In this document: positions 1 through 6,750 of the stretch, one piece after another
Position numbering within the stretch: the first letter of the stretch is position 1
Layout of the letters: each line of letters starts with the position of its first letter
DNA from: Candidatus Bipolaricaulota bacterium
Lineage (GTDB): Bacteria > Bipolaricaulota > Bipolaricaulia > UBA7950 > UBA9294
NCBI GenBank assembly: GCA_018399865.1
Contig: JAGYNL010000240.1
Span: 1-10,840, forward strand
Direction of reading: 5' to 3'
Length of the DNA: 10,840 nt
Position numbers and translations under genes: made by a program
Notes under the pieces: generated by a model
What the model was told of the DNA's origin: nothing
The model's input: the letters and a program-made list of their open reading frames with translations, nothing else
The model's database searches: none

Positions 1-124
1 GTCCAAGCGGCACAACATCCTTGAGTGGCCAGAATGGGTAAAGGAGGGCCAGCGAACCAAACAGAACTAAGAGCACCGTTCCAAAACGTATCCAGTCGTT
101 TCGCCCCATGTTGCTATGCGCCAT
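1..124 (-). CDS. secD: SecD, protein translocase subunit (N-terminal 41 codons only)
   Basis: This is the 5' part of a gene that runs off the left edge. The visible 41 residues are a short polar start (MAHSNMGRND), one hydrophobic segment at about residues 12-31, and then KDVVPLG. That layout matches the start of SecD, where the first membrane helix leads into a VPLGLDLQGG-type motif; the window ends just before LDLQGG would be expected. SecD works with SecF at the membrane to drive late steps of Sec-dependent export. The ATG at 124 is chosen because a GGAGGG ribosome binding site lies 9 bases upstream; a second Met at codon 6 is a less likely start. It lies 22 bases downstream of yajC, the usual SecD partner gene, and this context carries much of the identification. 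Confidence 0.82.
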   Translation of the reverse strand, partial: MAHSNMGRNDWIRFGTVLLVLFGSLALLYPFWPLKDVVPLG

Positions 125-146
125 TACAATAAGCCCTCCTCAGTCT

Positions 147-506
147 TTACTTAAGTGTACGCTTATCAACTATACTGCTTTTTGCCAACCGAATCTTGCC
201 GCCATCCTCCAAAGTCAACACTACCGATGTATCACTTATGGAATCGATCTGCCCGTAGATGCCGCCAGCGCTTACTATGTTGTCTCCACGTTTCAAGCTA
301 GAAACCAACTCAGTGTGTTTTGCCTGGCGCTTGCGCTGAGGGCGAATTAACATGAAGTAGAATACCGCACCAAATACTGCAAGGATTACAACAAGCGAGA
401 TCATTGAGCTTCCCGCCGTTGGTGTTGTCCCTCCATCTTGCGCAAAGGCAGCGCCGCTAAGCAAAATAATTATCAATGCCGGAAGCAAAAAACTTGCTCT
501 TTTCAT
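147..506 (-). CDS. yajC: YajC, preprotein translocase accessory subunit
   Basis: A protein of 119 residues with the YajC layout. A transmembrane segment at about residues 36-54 is followed at once by the family motif RPQRKR (55-60). A small cytoplasmic domain with LKRGDNIVSAGGIYG (71-85) and a basic C-terminus complete it. YajC associates with SecDF and YidC at the inner membrane. Residues 1-22 form an additional hydrophobic leader ending in AFA-QD, which looks like a cleavable signal peptide, so this form is longer at the N-terminus than E. coli YajC. The start at 506 has an AAGGAG site 9 bases upstream, lying inside the last codons of the preceding gene. It stops 22 bases before secD, so the pair is very probably co-transcribed. 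Confidence 0.93.
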   Translation of the reverse strand: MKRASFLLPALIIILLSGAAFAQDGGTTPTAGSSMISLVVILAVFGAVFYFMLIRPQRKRQAKHTELVSSLKRGDNIVSAGGIYGQIDSISDTSVVLTLEDGGKIRLAKSSIVDKRTLK

Positions 507-509
507 ACC

Positions 510-1058
510 TTACCACTCCTTACTATTCTTGATCGCAAACAGATGACGATACACTCCCACGGCCACAAATGCCACCCCAACGACGCCAAACAAGACTATA
601 AGCTTAACCTCTGTTTTGCCGTTTAAGCCTCTTCCCAAGGCAATTACACGCTCTAACAACACAAAAACATTACTCCAAATTATACAGTATAGTCCTATTA
701 AGATCGAGACCCGAGCAGGTGACAGAGTGTGGTCTATCAGTGCCACATAATCGTATAGCACGCTGGCGATAGGGATGATCATCCACAACCCTATCCAGAC
801 GGTGCTATTGCCCATAACAACGGAAAGAGCAAACAACAGCAACAGATGGCCGGGAAAGAGGGCCAGAAGGTTTGATGCCCAGACAATTCCTTCCTTACTG
901 CGGCGGGATCGCGCATAAAGGTATGCTATAAATAGCAATGTCTCCACAGACACTGCTATCTGAAAGGCAGTTGGCAGATCACCAACAGCAATGATGATTC
1001 CATGAAGTGCTAGAATAAGCGGATATGACCATACTGGAAGAGGATCATTTTTACTCAT
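510..1058 (-). CDS. Unrecognised integral membrane protein (about six TM segments)
   Basis: I do not recognise this 182-residue protein. It is mostly hydrophobic, with likely membrane segments near residues 10-28, 32-49, 59-81, 86-108, 116-138 and 151-173. Short charged stretches separate them (RSRRSKEG at 50-57, KNSKEW at the C-terminus). No Cys/His metal motif or catalytic signature is visible. The ATG is 2 bases after the mgtE stop (TAA-GA-ATG) with only a weak ribosome binding site, so translation probably depends on coupling to mgtE. Its last codons, Lys-Glu-Trp-stop, include the AAGGAG that serves yajC 3 bases further on. The tight packing and coding length support a real gene. Position suggests a link to membrane or export functions, but no specific role can be assigned. 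Confidence 0.85.
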   Translation of the reverse strand: MSKNDPLPVWSYPLILALHGIIIAVGDLPTAFQIAVSVETLLFIAYLYARSRRSKEGIVWASNLLALFPGHLLLLFALSVVMGNSTVWIGLWMIIPIASVLYDYVALIDHTLSPARVSILIGLYCIIWSNVFVLLERVIALGRGLNGKTEVKLIVLFGVVGVAFVAVGVYRHLFAIKNSKEW

Positions 1059-1060
1059 TC

Positions 1061-2359
1061 TTATATTCCAGGAAGCAAAAGATGCGCTATCATGAAGAGA
1101 AACGCAAACCCCAGCACATCAGTAACCGTAGCAAGCAAGATCCCTGAGGCAAGGGCAGGATCCTTACCCGCCTGCTGCAAGCCTATCGGTATCAATACTC
1201 CCGCCGCTCCGGCAACAAGCATGTTAAGAATCATTGCCAGACACGCAACTACGCCTAACATGATCTCGCCCTTCCAAGCATACGTGATAGCCCCAATAGT
1301 GAAACCTATAAAAACACCGTTGGCCGCGCCCAGTATCACCTCTTTGCCAAGCAAACGCCAGCCACGCTGGCGTTCTAGTTCCCCCAATGCCATACCCCGA
1401 GTAATTATTGTAACTGTCTGCATGCCTGCGCTGCCGCCTTGTCCAGCCACTACTCCCATAAGAACTGCCAAGGCAGCTACCTTGGCGATCGAACTCTCGA
1501 AAATCCCTACCACCATTGCTGCCAACAGCGCTGTTGCCAGGCGCATTGATAACCATGGAAGACGCATACGTAGAGAGTCTAGCAATGTTGTGTTGACTCC
1601 TTCCTGTAGCGGCACGCTCGCCATTGCGTATATATCCTCTGTGGCTTCTTCTCGGATAACGTCAATGACATCATCAATAGTAATAACTCCTAGCAGTTTC
1701 CTGTTGTGGTCAACAACCGGCAGGGCATAAAAGTTGTACTTATCAAACAGGCGTGCTACATCTTCTACATCTTCATCCACCACAACATATATCGCGTCAC
1801 GCTTGAGTATCTTGCCAAGCGGAGTGTTGGGCTTAGCAAGTGTCATGTCACGTAGCGAGAAAACGCCCTCCAAACAACCATCCTTATCCACAGCGTAGGC
1901 GTAATATATTGTTTCTACCTCTTCCACCTTCTTGCGCAAGTAATCAATAGCTTCCTGCACTTCCATATCGACGCGGAGGGCAACTACTTCCGGAGACATC
2001 AATCCACCAGCAGTGTCCGGTGGATAGGCCAGCAATTCCGATAGAACAGCGGCATCTTTCTTGGCCAGGCGAGATAGAAGCTCATTCTGTACGTTCTGTG
2101 GAAGCTCATCCAGTACGTCCACTGCATCGTCTGGGTCCATCTGAGAGAGGATCTTTATTGCATCATCGCGATTCAGCTCATTAAGAAGCTCGGCCGACAC
2201 CTCTGGCTCCATCTCTCCTAATGGCTCTGCAGCCGCATGGCGAAGCAACAAACGATGGATAAGCTCCGCTGCTTCCTCGTCAGAAAGATCAGAAAGCACC
2301 TCAGCTATATCTGCTGGGGGCTTGAGCAGTAGATCACGTAACAGAACCTTCTTCTCCAT
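1061..2359 (-). CDS. mgtE: MgtE-family magnesium transporter
   Basis: A protein of 432 residues, close to the usual 450. The domain order is that of MgtE. A helical N domain (about 1-120) repeats Asp/Leu-rich segments such as LNRDDAIKILSQMDPDDAVD. Two CBS domains follow (about 121-180 and 184-245), the second containing YALPVVDHNRKLLGVITIDD. After a linker helix (DVIREEATEDIYAMAS), the membrane domain (about 265-432) holds PWLSMRLATALLAAMVVGIFE, GGSAGMQT and DPALASGILLATVTDVLGF. Asp414 in TVTDVLG corresponds to the pore Asp of the family. MgtE is a Mg2+-selective channel, and the cytoplasmic N and CBS domains close it when internal Mg2+ is high. The start is fixed by a strong AAGGAGGTGA site 6 bases upstream. 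It is the first gene of the leftward unit. Confidence 0.97.
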   Translation of the reverse strand: MEKKVLLRDLLLKPPADIAEVLSDLSDEEAAELIHRLLLRHAAAEPLGEMEPEVSAELLNELNRDDAIKILSQMDPDDAVDVLDELPQNVQNELLSRLAKKDAAVLSELLAYPPDTAGGLMSPEVVALRVDMEVQEAIDYLRKKVEEVETIYYAYAVDKDGCLEGVFSLRDMTLAKPNTPLGKILKRDAIYVVVDEDVEDVARLFDKYNFYALPVVDHNRKLLGVITIDDVIDVIREEATEDIYAMASVPLQEGVNTTLLDSLRMRLPWLSMRLATALLAAMVVGIFESSIAKVAALAVLMGVVAGQGGSAGMQTVTIITRGMALGELERQRGWRLLGKEVILGAANGVFIGFTIGAITYAWKGEIMLGVVACLAMILNMLVAGAAGVLIPIGLQQAGKDPALASGILLATVTDVLGFAFLFMIAHLLLPGI

Positions 2360-2362
2360 TTC

Positions 2363-2372
2363 TCACCTCCTT
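2363..2372 (-). promoter_or_regulatory. Strong ribosome binding site of mgtE
   Basis: AAGGAGGTGA reads on the minus strand with the GGAGG core 6 bases before the ATG at 2359. It is a near-complete complement of the 16S rRNA 3' end and fixes the start. Confidence 0.85.
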
Positions 2373-2381
2373 CAAAGCTCC

Positions 2382-2410
2382 ATTATAACACGCAATAATC
2401 ATTGAAAAAC
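2382..2410 (-). promoter_or_regulatory. Probable promoter of the mgtE-yajC-secD unit (extended -10)
   Basis: On the minus strand TGTTATAAT occupies 2390-2382: a perfect TATAAT preceded by TG-N, the extended -10 form. The -35 region is poor (GTTTTT at about 2410-2405, 17 bases away), which extended -10 promoters tolerate. Transcription would start near 2375, only about 16 bases before the mgtE ATG, so the leader would be little more than the ribosome binding site. Confidence 0.6.
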
Positions 2411-2472
2411 CCTTGGTAATACTGGCAAGAAACCACACGGATAGGTATTCTTCGGCAAGCTAAGGAGGGGAG

Positions 2473-4107
2473 ATGGATAGCACAATTACCGGCAATAGGC
2501 GCCGATCTATGGTTCTGGCAGCCAGAGGAATGGTGGCCACAAGCCAGCCATTGGCCGTACAAGTGGGAATAGAGGTGTTGAAAAGGGGAGGCAATGCCAT
2601 GGATGCAGCCATCGCGGTTAACGCCACGCTCGGGGTTGTCGAGCCGATGAGCTGTGGAATAGGGGGCGACCTGTTTGCTATTATCTGGCATGCGGACAGC
2701 CAAAGGCTTTATGGGTTTAATGGCAGTGGTCGCTCTCCTTATTCATTAACCAGGCAGGTATTTGCAGATAAGAAGCTAGATCGCATTCCCCTACAAGGTG
2801 TACTTTCATGGAGCGTGCCTGGATGCGTGGATGGCTGGTTTAAATTGAACGAGCGTTTCGGAAGCCTGCCAATAGCTGAACTACTTGGCCAAGCAATCGA
2901 ATATGCAGAACAGGGCTTCCCCGTCAGTCCCACAATCGCCCGAGCCTGGATGAAAGCCACAGATCTTCTGCAAGGAGATCGATCATCCGCGAAGACATTT
3001 CTTCCGTGTGGAAGGGCTCCCAGATGCGGAGAGGTTTTCTCCAATGAAGATCTTGCACGCAGCCTTCGAGCAATTGCTACCGATGGTCGAGATGCGTTTT
3101 ACCAAGGCACAATTGCCGAAAAAATGGTCTCGACAAGCAAACGTTTGCAAGGATACCTGTCTATGCGAGACCTTTCAGACCATGAATCTACTTGGGTCGA
3201 GCCAATCTGCGCACAGTATCATGGATATGAAATATGGGAACTTCCGCCAAACACCCAAGGCTTAGCAGTTCTGCAGATGCTTCGTATCCTTGAGAAATTC
3301 GATCTAGCAAGCATGGGACACAATTCTGTGGACTATCTACACCATTTGGTGGAAGCTAAGAAATTAACTTACGAAGATCGAGCAAAGTCCTACGCTGACC
3401 CAGATTTCTACAGCTCACCGGTTGAAACTCTACTGTCAGATGAATACACAAAAAGACAAAGCTTAAGAATTGACACCCTGCATGCATCCCGTAAGTTGCT
3501 AACGGGTCCCAGTAGCCTTCGAGATGGTGACACGGTGTATCTGACAGTAGTAGACGACCAGAAAAATGCTGTTTCTCTGATCCAAAGCAACTACCGCGGT
3601 TTCGGGTCGGGGATAGTTCCATCTGGGGTTGGTTTTGTCGTGCAGGATCGGGGAGCGCTGTTCAGCCTCGATCCAGAAAGTGCAAATAGCCTCGAACCAC
3701 ACAAACGACCCTTTCACACAATCATCCCTGGCTTTGTGACTGAAAGGGGTCGACCTGTCTTCTCGTTTGGCGTAATGGGAGGAGATCAACAGCCTCAGGG
3801 ACAAGTGCAGATACTATGCAACATAATCGATTTCGGGATGGATGTACAAGAAGCAAGCGATGCCTTTCGCTTCCGCCACGAAGGCTCATCTTCACCTGTT
3901 GGTGAGGTGATGGAAGATGGAGGTAGGGTTTGCCTTGAGCCAGGTATCCCCGAGGAAGTAGCAACTGGCCTGCGCACAAGGGGACACAACGTAACTTATA
4001 GAAAAGGTGGATATGGCGGTTATCAGGGAATCTGGATAGACCAAGGAAGAAACGTACTACGCGGTGGATCAGAATCACGCACGGATGGCTACGCCTGCGG
4101 ATACTAA
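2473..4107 (+). CDS. ggt: Gamma-glutamyltransferase family protein (cytoplasmic type)
   Basis: An N-terminal-nucleophile hydrolase of 544 residues in the gamma-glutamyltranspeptidase family. Visible family motifs are GGNAMDAAIA (39-48), EPMSCGIGGD (57-66), NGSGRSP (83-89), SVPGCVDGW (114-122) and GDTVYLTVVD (352-361). Thr354 is the predicted nucleophile and the new N-terminus of the small subunit after self-cleavage. GVMGGDQQPQGQVQ (433-446) and the ending GGSESRTDGYACGY are also characteristic. Family members hydrolyse or transfer gamma-glutamyl groups, or act on related amides, so the true substrate is open. No signal peptide is visible, unlike the periplasmic or secreted GGTs, so it should act in the cytoplasm like the YwrD-type branch. 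The start has a TAAGGAGGGG site a few bases upstream. It stands alone, divergent from mgtE and 157 bases before pdxS. Confidence 0.92.
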   Translation: MDSTITGNRRRSMVLAARGMVATSQPLAVQVGIEVLKRGGNAMDAAIAVNATLGVVEPMSCGIGGDLFAIIWHADSQRLYGFNGSGRSPYSLTRQVFADKKLDRIPLQGVLSWSVPGCVDGWFKLNERFGSLPIAELLGQAIEYAEQGFPVSPTIARAWMKATDLLQGDRSSAKTFLPCGRAPRCGEVFSNEDLARSLRAIATDGRDAFYQGTIAEKMVSTSKRLQGYLSMRDLSDHESTWVEPICAQYHGYEIWELPPNTQGLAVLQMLRILEKFDLASMGHNSVDYLHHLVEAKKLTYEDRAKSYADPDFYSSPVETLLSDEYTKRQSLRIDTLHASRKLLTGPSSLRDGDTVYLTVVDDQKNAVSLIQSNYRGFGSGIVPSGVGFVVQDRGALFSLDPESANSLEPHKRPFHTIIPGFVTERGRPVFSFGVMGGDQQPQGQVQILCNIIDFGMDVQEASDAFRFRHEGSSSPVGEVMEDGGRVCLEPGIPEEVATGLRTRGHNVTYRKGGYGGYQGIWIDQGRNVLRGGSESRTDGYACGY

Positions 4108-4200
4108 GTTCCAGTAAAAACCTTTACCAAACATAAGAACCTACACGCCTAACATCCATTGTGGGTGTCAAATAATTAGTATGTTAGCCCACTGTCAACC
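4108..4200. repeat. Inverted repeat in the ggt-pdxS intergenic region
   Basis: Between ggt and the pdxS promoter, CTAACAT (4149-4155) is mirrored by ATGTTAG (4181-4187). GTGGG (4161-4165) is likewise mirrored by CCCAC (4188-4192), so the two pairs interleave. There is no run of T after either, so it does not look like an intrinsic terminator. It may be a regulator site upstream of pdxS, or chance. Nothing else is seen between 4108 and 4148. Confidence 0.3.
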
Positions 4201-4229
4201 TTTAGGACAGAGCAAAATGGTAGTATAAT
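4201..4229 (+). promoter_or_regulatory. Probable promoter of the pdxS operon
   Basis: A perfect TATAAT -10 box lies at 4224-4229. The best -35 match at a 17-base spacing is TTTAGG (4201-4206), which agrees with TTGACA at only three positions. Transcription would start near 4236, leaving a leader of about 29 bases before the pdxS ATG, too short for a riboswitch. It is the only good promoter seen ahead of the seven-gene run. Confidence 0.55.
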
Positions 4230-4264
4230 TTGAGGTGATGAAGTGAACTGAAGGGGTGAGACCA

Positions 4265-5143
4265 ATGTCAGAGAAGGGTACATACAGAGTAAAAAGTGGC
4301 TTGGCTGAAATGCTTAAGGGCGGTGTGATCATGGATGTTACCACTGCCGAGCAAGCAAGCATCGCCGAAGCAGCTGGAGCTGTAGCAGTAATGGCCCTGG
4401 AGCGCGTCCCTGCCGATATCCGTGCCCAGGGCGGGGTAGCACGCATGGCTGATCCAAGCAAAGTAAAGGAGATCCAAAGAGCCGTCTCCATACCAGTGAT
4501 GGCCAAAGTACGCATTGGACACTTCGCTGAGGCGCAGATCCTAGAGTCGCTGGAAGTCGACTACATTGACGAGTCTGAGGTACTTACCCCTGCTGACCCC
4601 CAGTACCATATTGACAAATGGGCATTCACTGTGCCTTTCGTATGCGGAGCAAGGGATCTAGGCGAGGCAGCACGCCGCATCGCTGAAGGGGCGGCAATGA
4701 TACGCACCAAAGGTGAGCCAGGCACAGGAAATGTCATCGAAGCTGTAAAGCACATGCGGTTGGTAAACCAACAGATACGAAAGGTGATTGCGGCCCCTGA
4801 GGAAGAATTAATGAGCCTAGCAAAAGAGATGAGTGCTCCCTACCAAATTCTGCGCATGATCCGCGAGCTTGGTCGGTTGCCAGTGGTGAATTTTGCTGCC
4901 GGCGGTATCGCAACTCCGGCGGATGCTGCCATGATGATGCAACTTGGTTGCGACGGGATATTTGTGGGTAGCGGAGTCTTCAAGTCGGGCGATCCAGATA
5001 AGAGAGCTCGAGCAATTGTGGAAGCAACCACCCATTATGACGATCCGGCAGCTGTAGCCCGAGCATCAGAAGGATTAGGCGAGGCAATGGTTGGGATATC
5101 GATCGACGAGATTCCTCCACACGAGATGATGCAGGTTCGCTAG
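4265..5143 (+). CDS. pdxS: PdxS, pyridoxal 5'-phosphate synthase lyase subunit
   Basis: A protein of 292 residues that is almost textbook PdxS (Pdx1/SNZ). PdxS builds PLP from ribose 5-phosphate, glyceraldehyde 3-phosphate and ammonia supplied by PdxT, as a (beta/alpha)8 barrel forming a dodecamer. The key residues fall at their standard numbers: Asp24 in [10 protein letters not shown], Lys81 in VMAKVRIGH (first substrate imine) and Lys149 in RTKGEPGTG (PLP-site lysine). [20 protein letters not shown] and [11 protein letters not shown] supply the phosphate-binding loops. The ATG at 4265 is preferred over an in-frame GTG at 4256, because the AAGGGGTG binding site overlaps that GTG and because it gives the standard numbering. 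The C-terminus ends in MMQVR and lacks the Gly-Trp seen at the end of the Bacillus protein. It is followed directly by pdxT. Confidence 0.98.
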   Translation: MSEKGTYRVKSGLAEMLKGGVIMDVTTAEQASIAEAAGAVAVMALERVPADIRAQGGVARMADPSKVKEIQRAVSIPVMAKVRIGHFAEAQILESLEVDYIDESEVLTPADPQYHIDKWAFTVPFVCGARDLGEAARRIAEGAAMIRTKGEPGTGNVIEAVKHMRLVNQQIRKVIAAPEEELMSLAKEMSAPYQILRMIRELGRLPVVNFAAGGIATPADAAMMMQLGCDGIFVGSGVFKSGDPDKRARAIVEATTHYDDPAAVARASEGLGEAMVGISIDEIPPHEMMQVR

Positions 5144-5713
5144 ATGAGAGTTGGTGTGTTGGGACTGCAAGGTGCAGTACGCGAGCATCTGGATAGCCTT
5201 TCTCGGCTTGGTGTAGACGCGGTTGTGGTAAAGCGCACAGGTCAGCTTGCCGACATATCAGCACTGATTATCCCTGGAGGAGAATCAACCGCAATATCTC
5301 TCATCGGAGGTAAGGCTTTTCTTGACGAGCTACATCATCTGGCCCAAAGAGGTTTTCCATTTTTCGGAACCTGCGCTGGGATGATCCTTCTGGCACGGGA
5401 AATTGAAGGACGAGATAGCCCGTATATAGGGGCAATAGACATCACAGTAGCTCGTAACGCCTCGGGCAGGCAGGTGCATAGCTTTGAAACGCTTCTCAAA
5501 ATTGAGGGAATCTCCGGTGATGTACCAGCTGTCTTCATACGGGCCCCATACATCACCAGATTGGGAGATGGGGTAAGTAAACTGGCAGAACACGATGGGC
5601 ACGTTGTCATGGCAAGGCAAGGAAACATTCTTGTAGCAAGTTTTCATCCAGAATTGACCGACGATTTGCGAATACATAGTTATTTTATCAGTATGGTAAG
5701 ACAAAGAAAGTAG
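5144..5713 (+). CDS. pdxT: PdxT, glutaminase subunit of PLP synthase
   Basis: A protein of 189 residues, the usual PdxT (Pdx2/SNO) length. It is a class I glutamine amidotransferase that hydrolyses glutamine and channels ammonia to PdxS. The start VGVLGLQGAVREH is typical. Further motifs are PGGEST (44-49), the nucleophile elbow GTCAGM with Cys77, and SFHPELTDD with His168 and Glu170 completing the triad. The ATG follows the pdxS stop with no gap (TAGATG) and there is little ribosome binding site of its own, so translation is probably coupled to pdxS, which would suit a fixed subunit ratio. Confidence 0.98.
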   Translation: MRVGVLGLQGAVREHLDSLSRLGVDAVVVKRTGQLADISALIIPGGESTAISLIGGKAFLDELHHLAQRGFPFFGTCAGMILLAREIEGRDSPYIGAIDITVARNASGRQVHSFETLLKIEGISGDVPAVFIRAPYITRLGDGVSKLAEHDGHVVMARQGNILVASFHPELTDDLRIHSYFISMVRQRK

Positions 5714-5724
5714 GAGGTTAACAA

Positions 5725-6750
5725 ATGAAGAAAGTAGCAATCAACGGATTTGGCCGCATTGGAAGGGCGTTCTTTCGTATCGCTTTCGGCCATGGCGATC
5801 TGGATATCCTAGCCATTAATGACCCATTTATCTCCCCTGACCAAGCGCGGTATCTGCTAAAATACGATTCCGTATATCATGGCTACGACAAAGAAGTAGA
5901 TACTTACGTGGATACAGACGAGAACGGTAATATCTCTGAACAAGGAATAGTCGTCTCAGACAAGAAGATTCCCCTTTTGAGCCAGAAGGATCCCAGTAAC
6001 CTTCCTTGGAGCAAGCTTGGAATCGATGTTGTTGTCGAGTCCACAGGAGTCTTCCTATCGCGCGAAAAGGCATCGTTACACCTATCAGCAGGAGCAAAGA
6101 AGGTCCTTCTCTCAGCACCAGCCAAGGATAAGGATATTCCGCAGATTGTCTACGGCGTAAACACAGATGCTTATGATAAGGAAACGGACTTAATTATATC
6201 CTCAGCATCTTGCACAACAAACTCCTTGGCCCCGGTGGCGTATGTTCTGGAAAAAGAGTTCGGTATAGTTCATGGACTGATGTCTACTGTGCACGGATAC
6301 ACGGCTGATCAGAAGCTCATCGATGCTCCTCACAGTAAGTACCCTAGGGGACGCGCAGCAGCTGCTAACATTGTGCCCACAACTACTGGCGCCGCAACCG
6401 CCACAACCAAGGTCATCCCAAGCCTTGCCGGTAAGATGGATGGAATGGCTTTTCGTATCCCTGTTCCCGCTGGATCTGTGACCGATTTCACAGTCGTACT
6501 TAAGGTAGACGTTACACCAGAGAAGGTAAATGACGCTATACGCAAATACGCTGAAGGTAAGCTGAAAGAAATCCTCTGCGTTGCTGAAGACCAGATCGTC
6601 TCTAGCGACATAATTGGTGATTCGCACGCTAGCATCTTCGAACCCAGTTGGACAAGAGTCATCGAGGATCGCATGGTAAAGGTGGTAACCTTCTATGACA
6701 ACGAGTGGGGATACACAAACCAGCTGGTGCGCATGGCCAAGGTATTCTAG
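5725..6750 (+). CDS. gap: Glyceraldehyde-3-phosphate dehydrogenase, type I
   Basis: A protein of 341 residues, a full-length phosphorylating GAPDH. The N-terminal Rossmann motif is INGFGRIGR (6-14). IND (31-33) ends the second strand, and its Asp33 points to NAD+ rather than NADP+. The active site is SASCTTNS with catalytic Cys163, and STVHGYT supplies His190. NIVPTTTGAA and the C-terminal YDNEWGYTNQLVRMA are standard. The enzyme converts glyceraldehyde 3-phosphate to 1,3-bisphosphoglycerate in glycolysis or the reverse in gluconeogenesis. The start has a perfect AGGAGG (5712-5717), overlapping the pdxT stop codon. No pgk or tpi gene follows, as would be common; the neighbours are pdxT and comF. 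Erythrose-4-phosphate dehydrogenase (Epd) is a close paralogue and cannot be fully excluded by eye. Confidence 0.96.
   Translation: MKKVAINGFGRIGRAFFRIAFGHGDLDILAINDPFISPDQARYLLKYDSVYHGYDKEVDTYVDTDENGNISEQGIVVSDKKIPLLSQKDPSNLPWSKLGIDVVVESTGVFLSREKASLHLSAGAKKVLLSAPAKDKDIPQIVYGVNTDAYDKETDLIISSASCTTNSLAPVAYVLEKEFGIVHGLMSTVHGYTADQKLIDAPHSKYPRGRAAAANIVPTTTGAATATTKVIPSLAGKMDGMAFRIPVPAGSVTDFTVVLKVDVTPEKVNDAIRKYAEGKLKEILCVAEDQIVSSDIIGDSHASIFEPSWTRVIEDRMVKVVTFYDNEWGYTNQLVRMAKVF

Noticed and set aside
1092..1730. A 212-codon open frame on the plus strand
   Set aside because: It is antisense to the well-conserved mgtE coding region. Its translation is low-complexity Ser/Thr/Ile/Pro-rich with no recognisable motif, and mgtE explains the sequence fully.
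2391..2472. A promoter for ggt on the plus strand
   Set aside because: TTGAAA (2402-2407) and TATTCT (2446-2451) are present but too far apart; no correctly spaced pair was found. A promoter must be here, but I cannot place it.
2360..2472. M-box riboswitch upstream of mgtE
   Set aside because: The space is too short and the likely transcript start is about 16 bases before the ATG.
4108..4200. Intrinsic terminator after ggt
   Set aside because: The inverted repeats have long loops, only 5- to 7-base arms and no following T-run.
4256..4264. GTG as the pdxS start
   Set aside because: The ribosome binding site AAGGGGTG overlaps it, and the ATG at 4265 gives the standard residue numbers (Asp24, Lys81, Lys149).
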